From assembly GCF_907164915.1 (NCBI RefSeq), contig NC_061866.1, positions 39,372,320 through 39,436,319 of the forward strand: a stretch of DNA of 64,000 nt, given 5' to 3'. Made by a program: the position numbers and the translations under genes. Below are positions 38,155 to 48,929 of the stretch, piece after piece; within the stretch, counting starts at the first letter, position 1, and each line of letters starts with the position of its first letter. Origin of the DNA: Impatiens glandulifera (Eukaryota; Streptophyta; Magnoliopsida; Ericales; Balsaminaceae). The notes beneath the pieces are model-generated. The model was given only the letters and a program-made list of their open reading frames with translations. It did not search any database and was not told where the DNA came from.

Positions 38155-39934
38155 ATGTCTGAAGGTCCTAAAACAACTTGGAAGAGTATGAGGAAGACAC
38201 CCAAGAAATTGGATAAGAGTTACCAAAACCTACTTGCCCAATCCGAGTCGTTAAAGCGACGAGGATCGTCTTCTAGAGACCAACCATCGATTCCTGTGGT
38301 CCCGATAGCTACTGCGCCTTCCCGAACATACGAGACTGAAGACGATGATGACCTCCAAGAGTTTATAGAGAGCACATTCGCTGATAACCTGCCTAGCGAT
38401 GAGGCTGAAGACGAGGGTCTTGAGGAGCCTATCGAGGAGCAGGATGACGAAGAGGAGCACGGGACCACTCCTGACCCATCATCGACAGGTATTTCGTTTA
38501 CAAATTAGTTAGTGTTTCAATTGATTGACATATTTAATTAAGATTTTGATAATTTTGAAGAATCTTCTACCCGCAAGAGACGGGAGAAGAACAAGAATAT
38601 TGCGCTGTCTAAGAGGCTAGCGGGGACGAGGATCCCTCTAACGTTTAGAGAGAAGGATGGGAGGCCAGGCGGTACAGACGTGGGAAGGACACGGTGGTCT
38701 AGACATGTGGGGTCGATTATCCGGGACCCCGCAGCCGTCTCACACCGTCTTCTCAAGTGGAAGGCTTTAAGTGCAGACCAATTGGATTCACTGTGGACTG
38801 CTATCAAGGTTAATAATTATTACTTGATTATACATTACGTCATTAAATAATTATTTTTAACATTTGGATGTTATTTTTTTCAGGATCCGTTCGAAGCGAC
38901 TAATGGTGACATTGAGTCTTTTCGAAAGACGGGGTTGGGACACGCCAATCAGATATGGGATAGATGGCGGTTGGATTTGAACAAGAATTATATCCGCGTC
39001 CACAACGGAGACGAGGCGGCGGTACTGGCTAATCCTCCACCGGACTACGATCGAGATGATTGAGAGTTTGTGTGTCGCAACCATTTCTTCACAGAAACGT
39101 TTAAGGTACGGTTTCATAATTCAAATAAAAGTTGATATTAATTAATCTAACTTCATTTGTTATTTCAAATACAGAGACACAGTTCTACAAATATGAAGAA
39201 CCGGAAGAATCTGAAATTCCCGCATCGAACGGGAAGTAGACCGTTTGCACAAATTGAAGACGAGTTGGTAAGTACATTATTTGTAATAACTTAATATAAA
39301 GATTGTTATTAATTATATAAATCATTTATTTCAACAGGCAATTGAAATGGGACGGCCACCGTCTGTAATTGAAGTATTCAAGAGGACCCGTACACCAAAA
39401 CCGACACAAGAAAACCCAACACCCGTCCCGGACGAACACGTGCAAGAGAAAATTGTAAGTGAATTGAATATGCCTAGTTTTTTATTATAGAAATGATATT
39501 TTATTTGAATTGTGCAGGCTGAGATGGAAGAGGTTGTTAGTAACGAACCGGGAATATCGGATTTTGAATTGACGGAGAGGGTGTTCGGACAACAAAAACA
39601 CGGGGTAGTGTTCGGAATGGGATCAGGCGTCCGGCCCACACACTTTCGTGAGGATCGTCGTAGTGGAAACAGTTCACAGCGAAACAATGAGCGATTGTTA
39701 GAAGAGAATCAAATAATGAAGCTCAAGCTGGAGGAACTGGAGAAGAGAGATGAAGAAAGAAGGCGCAAAATGGAAGAATTGCAATCAGAAAAGCAAGAAA
39801 TTGTGGAAAGAATGGAGAGGGAGAAGTTAGAGATTACCGAAAAAATGGAGAGGGAGAAGTCAGAGATGAACGCAAGAATGAAGAGAATCGAATTATATAT
39901 GAGGCAACAACCACCTCCTCCCCCCACAAGCTAA
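38155..39934 (+). pseudogene. Transposase_24-type CACTA accessory gene with one stop
   Basis: Exons 38155-38488, 38561-38808, 38884-39105, 39175-39267, 39338-39454 and 39518-39934 fit phase and GT-AG, giving 1431 bases (476 codons before the terminal stop). One in-frame TGA sits at 39061-39063 (codon 254), where relatives usually have Trp. Regions: an N-terminal RKTPKKLDKSYQNLL; an acidic stretch; a basic region (TRKRREKNKNIALSKRLAGT); the family core (HANQIWDRWR, NGDEAAVLANPPP, NLKFPHRTGSRPFAQIEDE); and a C-terminal coiled coil with QPPPPPTS. En/Spm second genes of this type bind subterminal repeats; applying that role here is an assumption. Only the TGA breaks the frame. Confidence 0.75.
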
Positions 39935-40144
39935 GATTGTTTCGATTATGAACATGTTTTCATTAGTAGTTGAATTTATAACAGATTGTTCGGAATATTA
40001 GTTTGGTTTCGAATTTTGTAATGTTCATGATCAATTAATGTGATCGTTTAATGTATGCTGCATTTCTTTTATATTAATATATTTGTTTGGCTGAACAGGT
40101 TTTGGTTGCGAGCAAAATAATCCGCACATTTTTAAAAATTTAGG

Positions 40145-40880
40145 GGAAAAAACCGAAAGTAATATTGAAATCTCTCGGATTTTCTCTTTTTGGAAAAAAC
40201 GAGAGATATTAGAAAACTCTCGGTTTTTAGCCAAAGAGAAAACCGAGAGTTATATGACAAACCCTCGATTTTTATCCAAAAGAGGAAAACCGAGAGTTAT
40301 TTACAAAACTTTCGGTTTTCCTCTTCGGGTAAAAACCGAGAGTTTTCATATAACTTTCGGTTTTCTTGAAAAGGAGAAAACCGAGAGTTATTGGAAAACT
40401 CTCGGTTTTTACCCGAAGAGGAAAACCGAAAGTTTTGTAAATAACTTTCGGTTTTTACCCGAAGAGGAAAACCGAAAATTTTGTAAATAACTCTCGGTTT
40501 TCCCACATAGAGAAAAATCGAAAGTTCTTTGCAAAACCCTCGGTTTTTCCACACAGAGAAAAACCGAAAGTTATTTGTAAAAAGAGGAAAACCGAAAGGT
40601 CTTTGTAAAACCCTCGGTTTTTCCACAAAAGAGGAAAACCGAAAGGTCTTTGTAAAACCCTCGGTTTTTCCACAAATAGAAAAATCGAAAGGTATTTGTA
40701 AAACCCTCGGTTTTCCGCAAAAAGAAAAACCCGAAAGTTTTCATATAACTCTCGGTTTTTCTCTTTATGGAAGTCCCGAGAGAGTCAATACCGAGGGATG
40801 GCGAGGGTAACTAAAACCTTCGGTAAGGTGTCTTCACCGAAAGTTATAGGGTTAAAACCGAGAGTTTTAACTCTCGGTTT
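40145..40880. repeat. Right subterminal repeat array of the CACTA element
   Basis: About twelve imperfect units of roughly 55-60 bp with 'aaaaccgagagtt' and its inverse alternate over this stretch. They form many potential hairpins. Such arrays are typical transposase binding regions of CACTA elements. Frames open across it in both directions are by-products of the repeats. Confidence 0.75.
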
Positions 40881-41115
40881 TGACCCCTTTTTCACCAGTG
40901 TCTCCCGTCGAATCTCAACTGAGATTGGAAATTGACATATGTTTCTTTTAAATTTTGTTCAATTCAAAATAAACCTCATGATTAAAGAAACACCACCTAA
41001 TTTTCTCGTAAAATTAGGAAAATAATTTAGGCGTATGAATGCAGTGATTGATATTTTACGTCGAATCGACAACTTGAAATTTTTTTTGGGCGTCACTATT
41101 TTTTTTTTACAAAAT

Positions 41116-41233
41116 CACTAGTAGAAAAAGAGGTATCAGTAAGGGCGAAAACCGTTACTGAAAGCATCAAATGCCGTTATTGAAACATATATGTTACTAG
41201 CAGTCGTTACAGAAGACCTATTTTCTACTAGTG
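41116..41233. mobile_element. 118-bp CACTA-derived MITE
   Basis: The left end 'cactagtagaaaaagaggt' and the inverted right end 'cactagtagaaaataggt' are near identical. The interior carries 'cagtaagggcg' and 'ccgttactg' as in the subterminal regions of 29495-32318. Flanking triplets are AAT and AGT, one base different. It looks like a minimal end-to-end deletion derivative of that family. Confidence 0.75.
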
Positions 41234-41739
41234 AGTGCATCGTTTGTAGAAAAAGTCAAATGTGAGAGGATTATTTTTAAGGTTTGAAAAATTAAAGTTT
41301 TAAAAAAATAAGGCTTTGTAGACAACTCCATAACTTACCATCCCGTCAAATTTGGAAGAGATTGTGATATTTAATGGGAAGTGTGTCATAGATCCACTTT
41401 AATTTTTTTCCAATTTTATTATCCTCGCGACTAGAGAGTCGTCACATAATTTATAAAAATTAGAAAATTAAGAGAAATAAGCACGACATTTGGTTACGTT
41501 GGGAAAAAGTTTTTTAGACGCAATGTCTCACAACGTCCCTAAGGTCTCTACGAATTAATTTTGACCGTTTTTTAAATTTCTTACGCTTTACAATGTTTAA
41601 ATATTTATGCTACCCTAGGATCACAAAAGTCACAAATTACATAAATTAAAAAGACAACAAAATTTAATAAAGACCTAAAACTAGCACAAAACAAAAAAAA
41701 ACATATGAAAAATACAAAGCAAAGGACCGTGGTTAGCCT

Positions 41740-42780
41740 CCACGGTCACAAAACCTGATTTCGGTCGAGGTATGAACCCAACTCGGTCGTCGGTGGAGAA
41801 AAGGAGCCAGCCTCAGTCGTGGTCCTCCTCTCAATCGAAATCAGCATCCTCGGTCAAACAACGCACAACAAGTCAGTTCTCGGTCCCCAGGTGCAACCAA
41901 CATCGGTCCTCAGTCTCCAACAACAGCCATCATCAGTCTCCAACAGCAGCCATCATCAGTGTTGGGCTCATCGGGTGCAACAAACGTCGGTCACGAATTT
42001 CAGTAGCAATAGGTGAAGGCTCTCGGCCGCGGGTGTGCAACATCGTCCATCGGGTGTAGATTTTGTTGGTCCTAGCGTGCAGCGGCTTCCATCGGTCCCA
42101 GATGTGCAACATGTTATATTTTTTCGCTCCTAGGTGAGCATCGGGTGTAGAAAACGCAGTCAACATCAGATCCATTTTATCCCATTTTATCGGTCCTAAG
42201 TGAGCAACATGTGTAGAAAAAATAGCCAATAACATGTCCATGTTCTCAGTCATAGGTGAGCATCGAGTGTAGAAAGTACAACCAATAGGAGATCCATTTT
42301 CTCGATCCTAGGTGAGCATCAGGTCTCCACCGGGTCTAAAAGTATAGCACTAAGAGACTAACATAAGGGTGTGGAAAACGACAAAAGACAAAAATATATT
42401 AGTCTTGTTTGCTAAATGAAACTTAACCTATAGTTTCCATCATTCGGTCGGATGGAAAACGGCAGCAGCAGTCCTCGGGTGACGAGTCTTTAGTAGTCGG
42501 TGCACTCCTCGATCCTATGCGTTAGTAGGGGGAGTGGATGATTTTCTCAGTTGGGTGGAGTCCAATAGCGCACCCTAGGTCTGATTCATCGGTCCTAAGC
42601 GTCAGAAAAAACTAGTTCAAGTGCTGAGCCATGATAATTTTCTCGCGTCAGGAAATCTTCGGTCTTCGCGTGCAGAAATACTCTTCGGTCGGCTAGCATT
42701 CGCTCACGCTCCAGGTCTGTTCTTTTTGGTCTTGTGCGGGGTCTGCTCGCTCCAGGGTTCACAAAATCAAGAACACATCT
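41740..42780. repeat. 'TCGGTC'-rich degenerate block with short tandem units
   Basis: GC-richer than the surroundings and full of 'cggtc' words. Between 42065 and 42330 a unit of about 65-85 bp recurs, marked by 'cctaggtgagcatcgggtg' and 'tagaaaa'. No protein domain is readable. Likely non-coding part of an LTR retrotransposon related to the blocks at 23140, 43380 and 44220. Confidence 0.45.
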
Positions 42781-43379
42781 CTTTTGTAAGTTCTTAATCT
42801 TTACCCTGTCTTTGTCTTTCTACATTAATATAATGTTTGTCTTTGCCTTTTCTATTATGTAATGTGATTGCATGTTTAAATAATTAGCTTAGGTTTTAAT
42901 TATGTATCAATGTAAATATTTAAATAACATGACCATGTAAATAAATAATCACAAATAACAAAAAAAAAATGAAAGTTGAAAACTAAAAAAAAAAAATCAA
43001 AATTGAAAGTTTTTTTAGATCAAGATTAGTTTTGATAACCTTTTGGCCTAACCCCCTTAGATTTGTTTTGAACATGGGCAACTTAAAGCTTAAATGGTTT
43101 AACCTAATGTTAAAATCTTTTAGCTTTGAAAACCCATTAGCTTAATGATATATAGGGATACTTGGCTAAAAAAACCTTCAAACTAGCCCAAATCTAACCC
43201 TAAAAAATAAATAAATATCTCTTCATTCAATCGGATTGATTTTTTTTTTTATGAATGTTAGAATTAGGATTTTATCTTATATAAATGTTTATGTATGTGT
43301 TAATAATATATTTTTTTAGAATTTCTTGCAAGTTAGGATCCATTTGGATCACTAAAAGTCTACTTGGTTAGGGTTAGGT

Positions 43380-43600
43380 CGAAAGACGGAAGAACAACAT
43401 GTATGTTGTCGTAGCGGCACTTAGGACCGAGACAGCGACCCCTGGAGCAAGCAGACCCCGCACAGGACCGAGAAGAACAGACCCTGGAGCGCGTGCAGAA
43501 AGGATCCTCGGTCGGCTAACATCCGCACACTCTAGGGTCTTTTCTTCCCGGTTCTATGCAGGGTCCCACATCTTATGTGTGGGAAAGGGCTAAAGGCGAT
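43380..43600. repeat. Short 'GACCGAG'-rich block
   Basis: A compact GC-rich stretch sharing words with 42640-42780 ('cggtcggctaacatccgc', 'cagggtcc'), so it is probably a diverged duplicate of that piece. The frame across it (43399-43593) has no recognisable protein. Confidence 0.35.
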
Positions 43601-44219
43601 ATGTCCCACAATTCTTATCTAAAAGATAATCTTTAATTAATACTACAATTTTGGCTTTTTAAAAACATTCATTTAGACTTTGCATACTATTGATTTTCCT
43701 TTTATCATGTTTTAGTACTAAGTGTGATTGTCCACAGTTGTATGAATCTCTTTATTTTTTTGTTCACATGTCATACATACATATACAAGCATAAATAAAA
43801 TATAAGAATTGCAAATCAACATATGTATAAGCATATATAAAATCTTGCAAAAGAGAAAAGTATTAGACAAAATATCACTACATTATACATCTCAAAATAA
43901 ACATCCTTTAAACTCTTTTGAGAAAACGTTTTTGATCAATTAAAAATGTTTAGAAGATTTATAAAAATTGATTTGGGTAGGAAATATTTTGTGATTTTAA
44001 ATACATCAATTCCATTTTTTTTTGTATGAGTAGTTTGAAAGGTATGATAATGCAATATTTTGGGGAAATAATGTTTTTCATGTTTTGGGTAAAAAAATCA
44101 TTTTCATGCATTTTATTTTTTCTCGTTATTTTTATTTATTTTAGCAATTAATCAAAGCAATACAAATAAATAAAACACAAAAATAAACCAAGCACACACC
44201 AAACAACCAGCCTCAAAAG

Positions 44220-44720
44220 AAAATAAGTTGGTCGGGTCGGTTTTGACCGGATCTAGGTCGAAGACTAGACCATGGATCCAATTTTCAGTCGAAGGTGTGA
44301 TTCCTCAGTCGGGTGCATGGATCAGCATGAAGAACACGGACAAGCTTCGAAAACACGGTCAAACACAAGAGGGAACACGACGAGATTCATGGAGAACCTC
44401 GGTCGGATACATGGGAAGTGACCCATTTTTTATCGGTTAGGCTGTCGGTTGGTTGGGAGGCTGGCTGACTTTTCCGGTCGGGCTCTCGGTCGGGCTCTCG
44501 GTCGGCCATAAGGCAGGCTGATTTTTCTAGATCGGGCTCTTAGTTGGCCATGAGGCTAGATGAACTGTTTTGGCCGGGCTCTCGGTTGACCATGAGGCTA
44601 ACTGAGTTTTCTCGATCGACCTCTCGGTCGCTCCTCCAAAAACCGGTTAGTAAGTTAGCTAAGGATAACTTTGTTGTTGGTCGATCCTCAAGAACACACA
44701 AACATCAAGAACATGCACAC
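44220..44720. repeat. Tandem 'GGGCTCTCGGTCGG' block
   Basis: Units of about 70 bp with 'gggctctcggtcgg', 'ccatgaggct' and 'gactttt' recur at about 44440-44640. Composition contrasts with AT-rich flanks. No gene is supported. Confidence 0.5.
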
Positions 44721-44759
44721 CGAGAAAAAACAACCAAAAAAATAAAATATTTTGGACTC

Positions 44760-46477
44760 AAATGTTAATTTTAAATACAATATCACATCATCAATTGATC
44801 ATACAAAAAAAATCACCAATATTCACTAAATAAGGTTCTTTTATTTTTTTAATCAAATCAAAGGTATTTTTAGGTACTCTAATTATTTTATTCATTTAAT
44901 ATACAACCTTAATCACCATTTATAATTTTTTTCCTTTTACATAATCAATTCATGAAAACTTTTTAATAAATTTAAGTCAATTTGAGGGTTTTCAATTTGA
45001 TGTGAATTTGAATATTCTATTAATGCATTAATGTTCTAACATACTTTAATTTTCAGCTCACGTACCGCTTTAAGCTTTAATGTCACATTCACAACATCAT
45101 TCTTGCATCATCAATGTTGAAAAATGATCGATTTGTCTTTTATTAAAATCGAAATTACAAATAACCTATTTAAGGATAAGATTCCTTATAGAGATTATGG
45201 ATATCCTCATCAAGAAAGTCAACAATTTTCAAAACAAAGTAACCTATTTAAGGCACCAAGGAGACAAGGGGAGGTCTCGATGGTTCTAATTTTATAGAAG
45301 ATAATTTGTTATATAAGAGCTACAGTAAAAAACAATAGGTCAACAACCCTAACCCAACTCTTAGAAACATATTTTTACTCCTTTGGGCCCAATTGCAATT
45401 TTGCACCGTTAGTGAATTCGTGGTTGTGCCCAGTCGAATTGGTTGGGGAATTCAAAATCTACTCTTCCATACCTTTCCAGAACACTTTATCAATTCAAAA
45501 TCGAAGTTAAATTGAGGGAGAAAACCTGTTTTGAAGAAATAAAAATTTCTCCAGCAGTTTGACTAGGTTTTTCGGAAAACCTGTTGAAGATCTTGAAGCG
45601 CATGGCTCATTTTCTCGTATGAGCTTGATGGGACGTAAATAATTATTATTATTTTAATTCTCTTATTTTCTAAAAACATCTACAATTTTTTTAATAATAA
45701 ATAAATAAATTAATCGAAATTAATTTATAACCGAAATTAATTTATAACCGAAATTAATTTTGTTCAGAGTCTGATTAAAACGAAAATTTCTCCAAAATTA
45801 ATTATCTTGAATAGATTCAAATATATTAATAATAAATAATTTTTTTATAATTTAATTTATTATCATTTTAGAAATCGAAATTAATTATTTTTAGAGTTCA
45901 GTTGACACAATAATGACTCAAAAAAATAATTATTAATCAAATAATTCGTGTAATGAACCCATACATATTTTTTTTTACAACCATGTGCTCGAAATTTATT
46001 AAAATTAATCAACTATATACTAGATGAGTAAAAAGATGAATGCCTACTAATATTTCCATAGAACGGAACAAAAGGGTATTATAAATTCCTTATATTGAAA
46101 AGCGTGGGCATATGATGTTAATTTTATTTTTTAGTTTATTTTATTTATGATTGATATAGGTGATTTGGCTCACGTAGGCTATTTTTAACCATTACGAAAA
46201 ATCATTTATATATGTTAATATGTTATAATTGTTGTTTTGATACATAGTTCATAATTGGTTTGTTTTTTGCAACAATTTGACCAAAAGTTTTTATCATATG
46301 TTCTATTTGATAGAGGTGGTATTCATATTCTCTTCTAATATCCATACTTAGTGTTGAATCGAAGCTTATGATAATCCTCAGCATCTACTATTAATTTTTG
46401 GCAATTGAAATTGAATATGTGATCATGAGCCTTCTTATAGATGCAACTCAAACCAACTAAATTTTATACAAGGATAA
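44760..46477. other. Gene-free AT-rich spacer
   Basis: No gene is supported. A small tandem of 'ataaccgaaattaattt' (about three copies) lies at 45711-45760. The last bases before 46478 are the 3' UTR of the PPR gene. Confidence 0.6.
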
Positions 46478-48271
46478 TTACCAAAAATCTGAGCAAGAGC
46501 AGTTCCCCTCTTTGAAATGATGAAACCGAGTCCTGTCTCTAACAATGATCTCTCTATCGTAAATTCTTGAAATAACCTTAGTAATCGCATGACAATCGCT
46601 GCAAACCCGAAGATTTTTTATTATCCGAATAGGTGTTGAATAATCGCCTGCCTCGTCCGAAACAATAAGGGCAAAAGCAATAGCCAACCTTTCGCTATGG
46701 TAAGAAAGAGCATCTTCTTTCTCTTCTTCTTCGATCTCAAACAAAACTTCCTTGGTTTCTGCCTTATGTCCATACAATTTAACCTTACTAAATATCTCCT
46801 CAAGTTTCAAATATATATCAACTGACATCGAGTGCCTTCTATCGCCGGTTAAGAACTCATGCATCACGCCATTAATCTCAACCATACTAACTCCAGGCAT
46901 TTTCTCAATCTTTCGATCTTTCATCAACTTCCTCAATCTATTCACATCATCCCATTTCCCAATTCTAGCGTATAGATTCGAGAGAAGCACGTAGTTCCCA
47001 CTAGTCTCAGGATCTAATTCAATCAAATTCCTCAACGCAATTTCGCCACTTTCTAAATTACTATGGATTCTTGCAGCTGCCAATAATGATCTCCATATGA
47101 TCTCATTGGGCTTCATTGGCATCCTCATAATCCTTTCCTCCGCTTCCTTAAACCGTCCAGCTCGTCCCAAAAGATCCACAAGACAACAGTAATGTTCAAG
47201 TCTCGGCTCAATCCCATGAATCTCCATCATTGAATCGAAAATTTCACAGCCTTTGTCTGTCAATCCGGAATGTGAACAGGCAGTTATTATCACAACGATA
47301 GTAGCTTCGTCGGGTGATAATTCTTCGTCTAGTTCCATTTCCTCGAATAGGTCAAGCGCTTGATGTCCATAACCATGAATAGCTAAACCCTTAATCATTG
47401 TATTGTAACAGAATGTGTCTCTTTCAGGCAATCTATCAAACAGTTGGCGTGCTAAATAAAGACAACCACAACTTACATACATGTCTATCAAGGAGGTACC
47501 CACAAACCGATTTAGGTCAAGTTTCTGTTTTAACACATAACCATGAGCCCAAATACCCTGCGAAAGAAGACCCAAATTGGCACAAGCAGTAATTAAAGCG
47601 ACCAAGGTTAATTCATTGGGCATAACATGAGATATTTGCATTTCCTTAAACAAAACCAGGACTTCCAGAGAACAATTAGCATCACTATCAATACTAGAAT
47701 ATTTCCGGGTGTAAGCTGACAACATAGAGTTCCAAGTGACTAAATCTGGTTGGGTAATTCTATCAAACACCTTCCGTGCATTATCAACTCTTCCACACCT
47801 TGAATAGAAATCGACCAAGGAGGTTTGTATAAAACGGTCATAAGGTGGGTCAAGAAACTTGAAGACATGGGCATGGAGGGAACGGCCATGTGAAAGACAG
47901 AAAAGAGAGCCACATGCCTTGAAAAGAGAGGGATAGGTGTATTGATTTGGGTTATGAAGATGGGTGGAGATAACTTGGGTGTAAAGTGAGAAAGCAAGTT
48001 GAAGATGATGATTGGTGGCGAAAGAGGAGATAAGGGTGTTGAAGAGAAAGATTGATGGGGAATGGAATTGATAGAAGATGGTGAGAGTGTAGGTTATGGA
48101 GGCAATGGAGGAAGAGATGAGGAGAAGACGGCTGATTGGGTAAGTGTGGAGGATCAAACCCGTTGTGATGATTTGGGCGTGTGCTTGATTGAGAGAACGT
48201 AGGGTTTTGCATCGTTGTAGAAGATGAAGACTCCGGTGGTTGAAGATGGAATTTACAGGTGGTTTCAACAT
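46478..48271 (-). CDS. PPR protein, PLS-E-DYW class (C-to-U RNA editing factor type)
   Basis: An intronless gene for 597 residues, typical of plant PPR genes. Members bind organelle transcripts base by base through the repeats, and the DYW domain deaminates cytidine. The start contains LLQRCKTLRSLNQAHAQIIT. Repeats run from about 70 to 430 (SLVDFYSRCGRVDNARKVFD, DLVTWNSMLSAYTRKY, TSLIDMYVSCGCLYLARQLF). The E region contains NYVLLSNLYARIGKWDDVNR. The PG box is PGVSMVEINGVMHEF (459 on). The DYW domain keeps HSE (525-527) and Cys557/Cys560 (CSDC), the catalytic zinc ligands, and His584 with CSC (591-593). The protein ends SDFW instead of DYW. It recalls Arabidopsis At5g43790, but that assignment is from memory. 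An organelle transit peptide is not obvious by eye. The start at 48271 is the first ATG of the open frame. Confidence 0.95.
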   Translation of the reverse strand: MLKPPVNSIFNHRSLHLLQRCKTLRSLNQAHAQIITTGLILHTYPISRLLLISSSIASITYTLTIFYQFHSPSIFLFNTLISSFATNHHLQLAFSLYTQVISTHLHNPNQYTYPSLFKACGSLFCLSHGRSLHAHVFKFLDPPYDRFIQTSLVDFYSRCGRVDNARKVFDRITQPDLVTWNSMLSAYTRKYSSIDSDANCSLEVLVLFKEMQISHVMPNELTLVALITACANLGLLSQGIWAHGYVLKQKLDLNRFVGTSLIDMYVSCGCLYLARQLFDRLPERDTFCYNTMIKGLAIHGYGHQALDLFEEMELDEELSPDEATIVVIITACSHSGLTDKGCEIFDSMMEIHGIEPRLEHYCCLVDLLGRAGRFKEAEERIMRMPMKPNEIIWRSLLAAARIHSNLESGEIALRNLIELDPETSGNYVLLSNLYARIGKWDDVNRLRKLMKDRKIEKMPGVSMVEINGVMHEFLTGDRRHSMSVDIYLKLEEIFSKVKLYGHKAETKEVLFEIEEEEKEDALSYHSERLAIAFALIVSDEAGDYSTPIRIIKNLRVCSDCHAITKVISRIYDREIIVRDRTRFHHFKEGNCSCSDFW

Positions 48272-48515
48272 TGAAGAAATAGAGAAACATCCAGTTATAC
48301 AAGTCTTTTATTAAATTGAAGTTCTATTTAATAATGTTAAAACAATTTAAAAAAATTAACAAGTTAAAATCGAAATTAAATTATAAAATTTTCTATAAAC
48401 TAGCATTACTTATACTAGATTTTTCCGAAAGTTTTTTTAACCTATGGGTTAAGTAGCATCAGACACATAGGAGATGGACTGGGGGAGATGAAATGGAAAG
48501 AAGGGTTAGTTCGAT

Positions 48516-48927
48516 GGGAGAAATTTGACTAGATGACCTTAAAGATTTGGGTATTTGACTTTTAGACTCCATAATAAAAAGCACTGATGACACTTTTATA
48601 TTTTTTTTTTGGACGAAATTGCTCTGTCGCGAGACGTCTCGTTCGCGAGACGAATTTTTTTTTTTTTCAATTTATTTTTTCGTCTCATAATTGTCGGGTG
48701 TGTCTCGCAGGTGCGTCTCGCGAATGTTTGTTGCGAGATACAACCGGGATTGCGTCTCGCGATTGTAGACTTTTCACAAGGCATGGTCGACTTTTCACAT
48801 GGCATCCGGTTGCGTCTTACGACAAGAGCAATTTCATAAAAAAAATATATAAAAATGTCATAAGTGTTTTTTATGAGGGTCAAAAAGTTAAATATCCCAT
48901 TTTTAAGACCATTTAGTCAAATTTCCC
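48516..48927. mobile_element. Mutator-like MITE with long terminal inverted repeats
   Basis: The left arm (48516-48635) begins 'gggagaaatttgactagatg'. The right arm (48813-48927), read on the other strand, begins 'gggaaatttgactaaatggt'. The arms align for about 115-120 bp including 'gaaattgctct' and 'agacg'. Long TIRs starting GGGAAATTTGAC are typical of MULE-derived MITEs. No matching 9-bp target duplication is visible. The core is rich in 'cgtctcgcga' words. It lies about 245 bp upstream of the PPR start codon. Confidence 0.75.
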
Positions 48928-48929
48928 AA

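Larger units (their letters stand above)
34158..40900 (+). mobile_element. CACTA (En/Spm) transposon, 6.7 kb, with exact ends
   Basis: Left end 'cactggtaaaaaaa' (34158) and right end 'ctttttcaccagtg' (40900) are inverted copies. The flanking 3-bp duplication is TCT (34155-34157 and 40901-40903). Subterminal regions hold many 'ccgaaggtttt' (left, to about 34640) and 'ccgagagttat' (right, 40145-40880) repeats in both orientations. Inside, in order: a CT-rich leader with (CCG)n near 34694-34710; a mini-gene (34914-35207); a hairpin tandem array (35350-36346); a truncated TNP2-type transposase gene (36375-38044); and a Transposase_24-type gene with one stop (38155-39934). All genes point the same way. 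It is probably no longer autonomous. Confidence 0.92.

Noticed and set aside
40254..40810. Overlapping open frames on both strands (78 to 109 codons) rich in 'FGF' and 'KTES' text
   Set aside because: They follow the 55-60 bp subterminal repeats of the CACTA element and have no independent coding signal.
41772..42253. Frames of about 95-106 codons on both strands
   Set aside because: They arise from the 'cggtc' repeats; Ser/Arg/Gln-rich and Met/Leu-rich nonsense text without domains.
43399..43593. Frame of 64 codons in a GC-rich patch
   Set aside because: Only a composition effect; Arg/Pro-rich text with no relative and related to the adjacent retroelement block.
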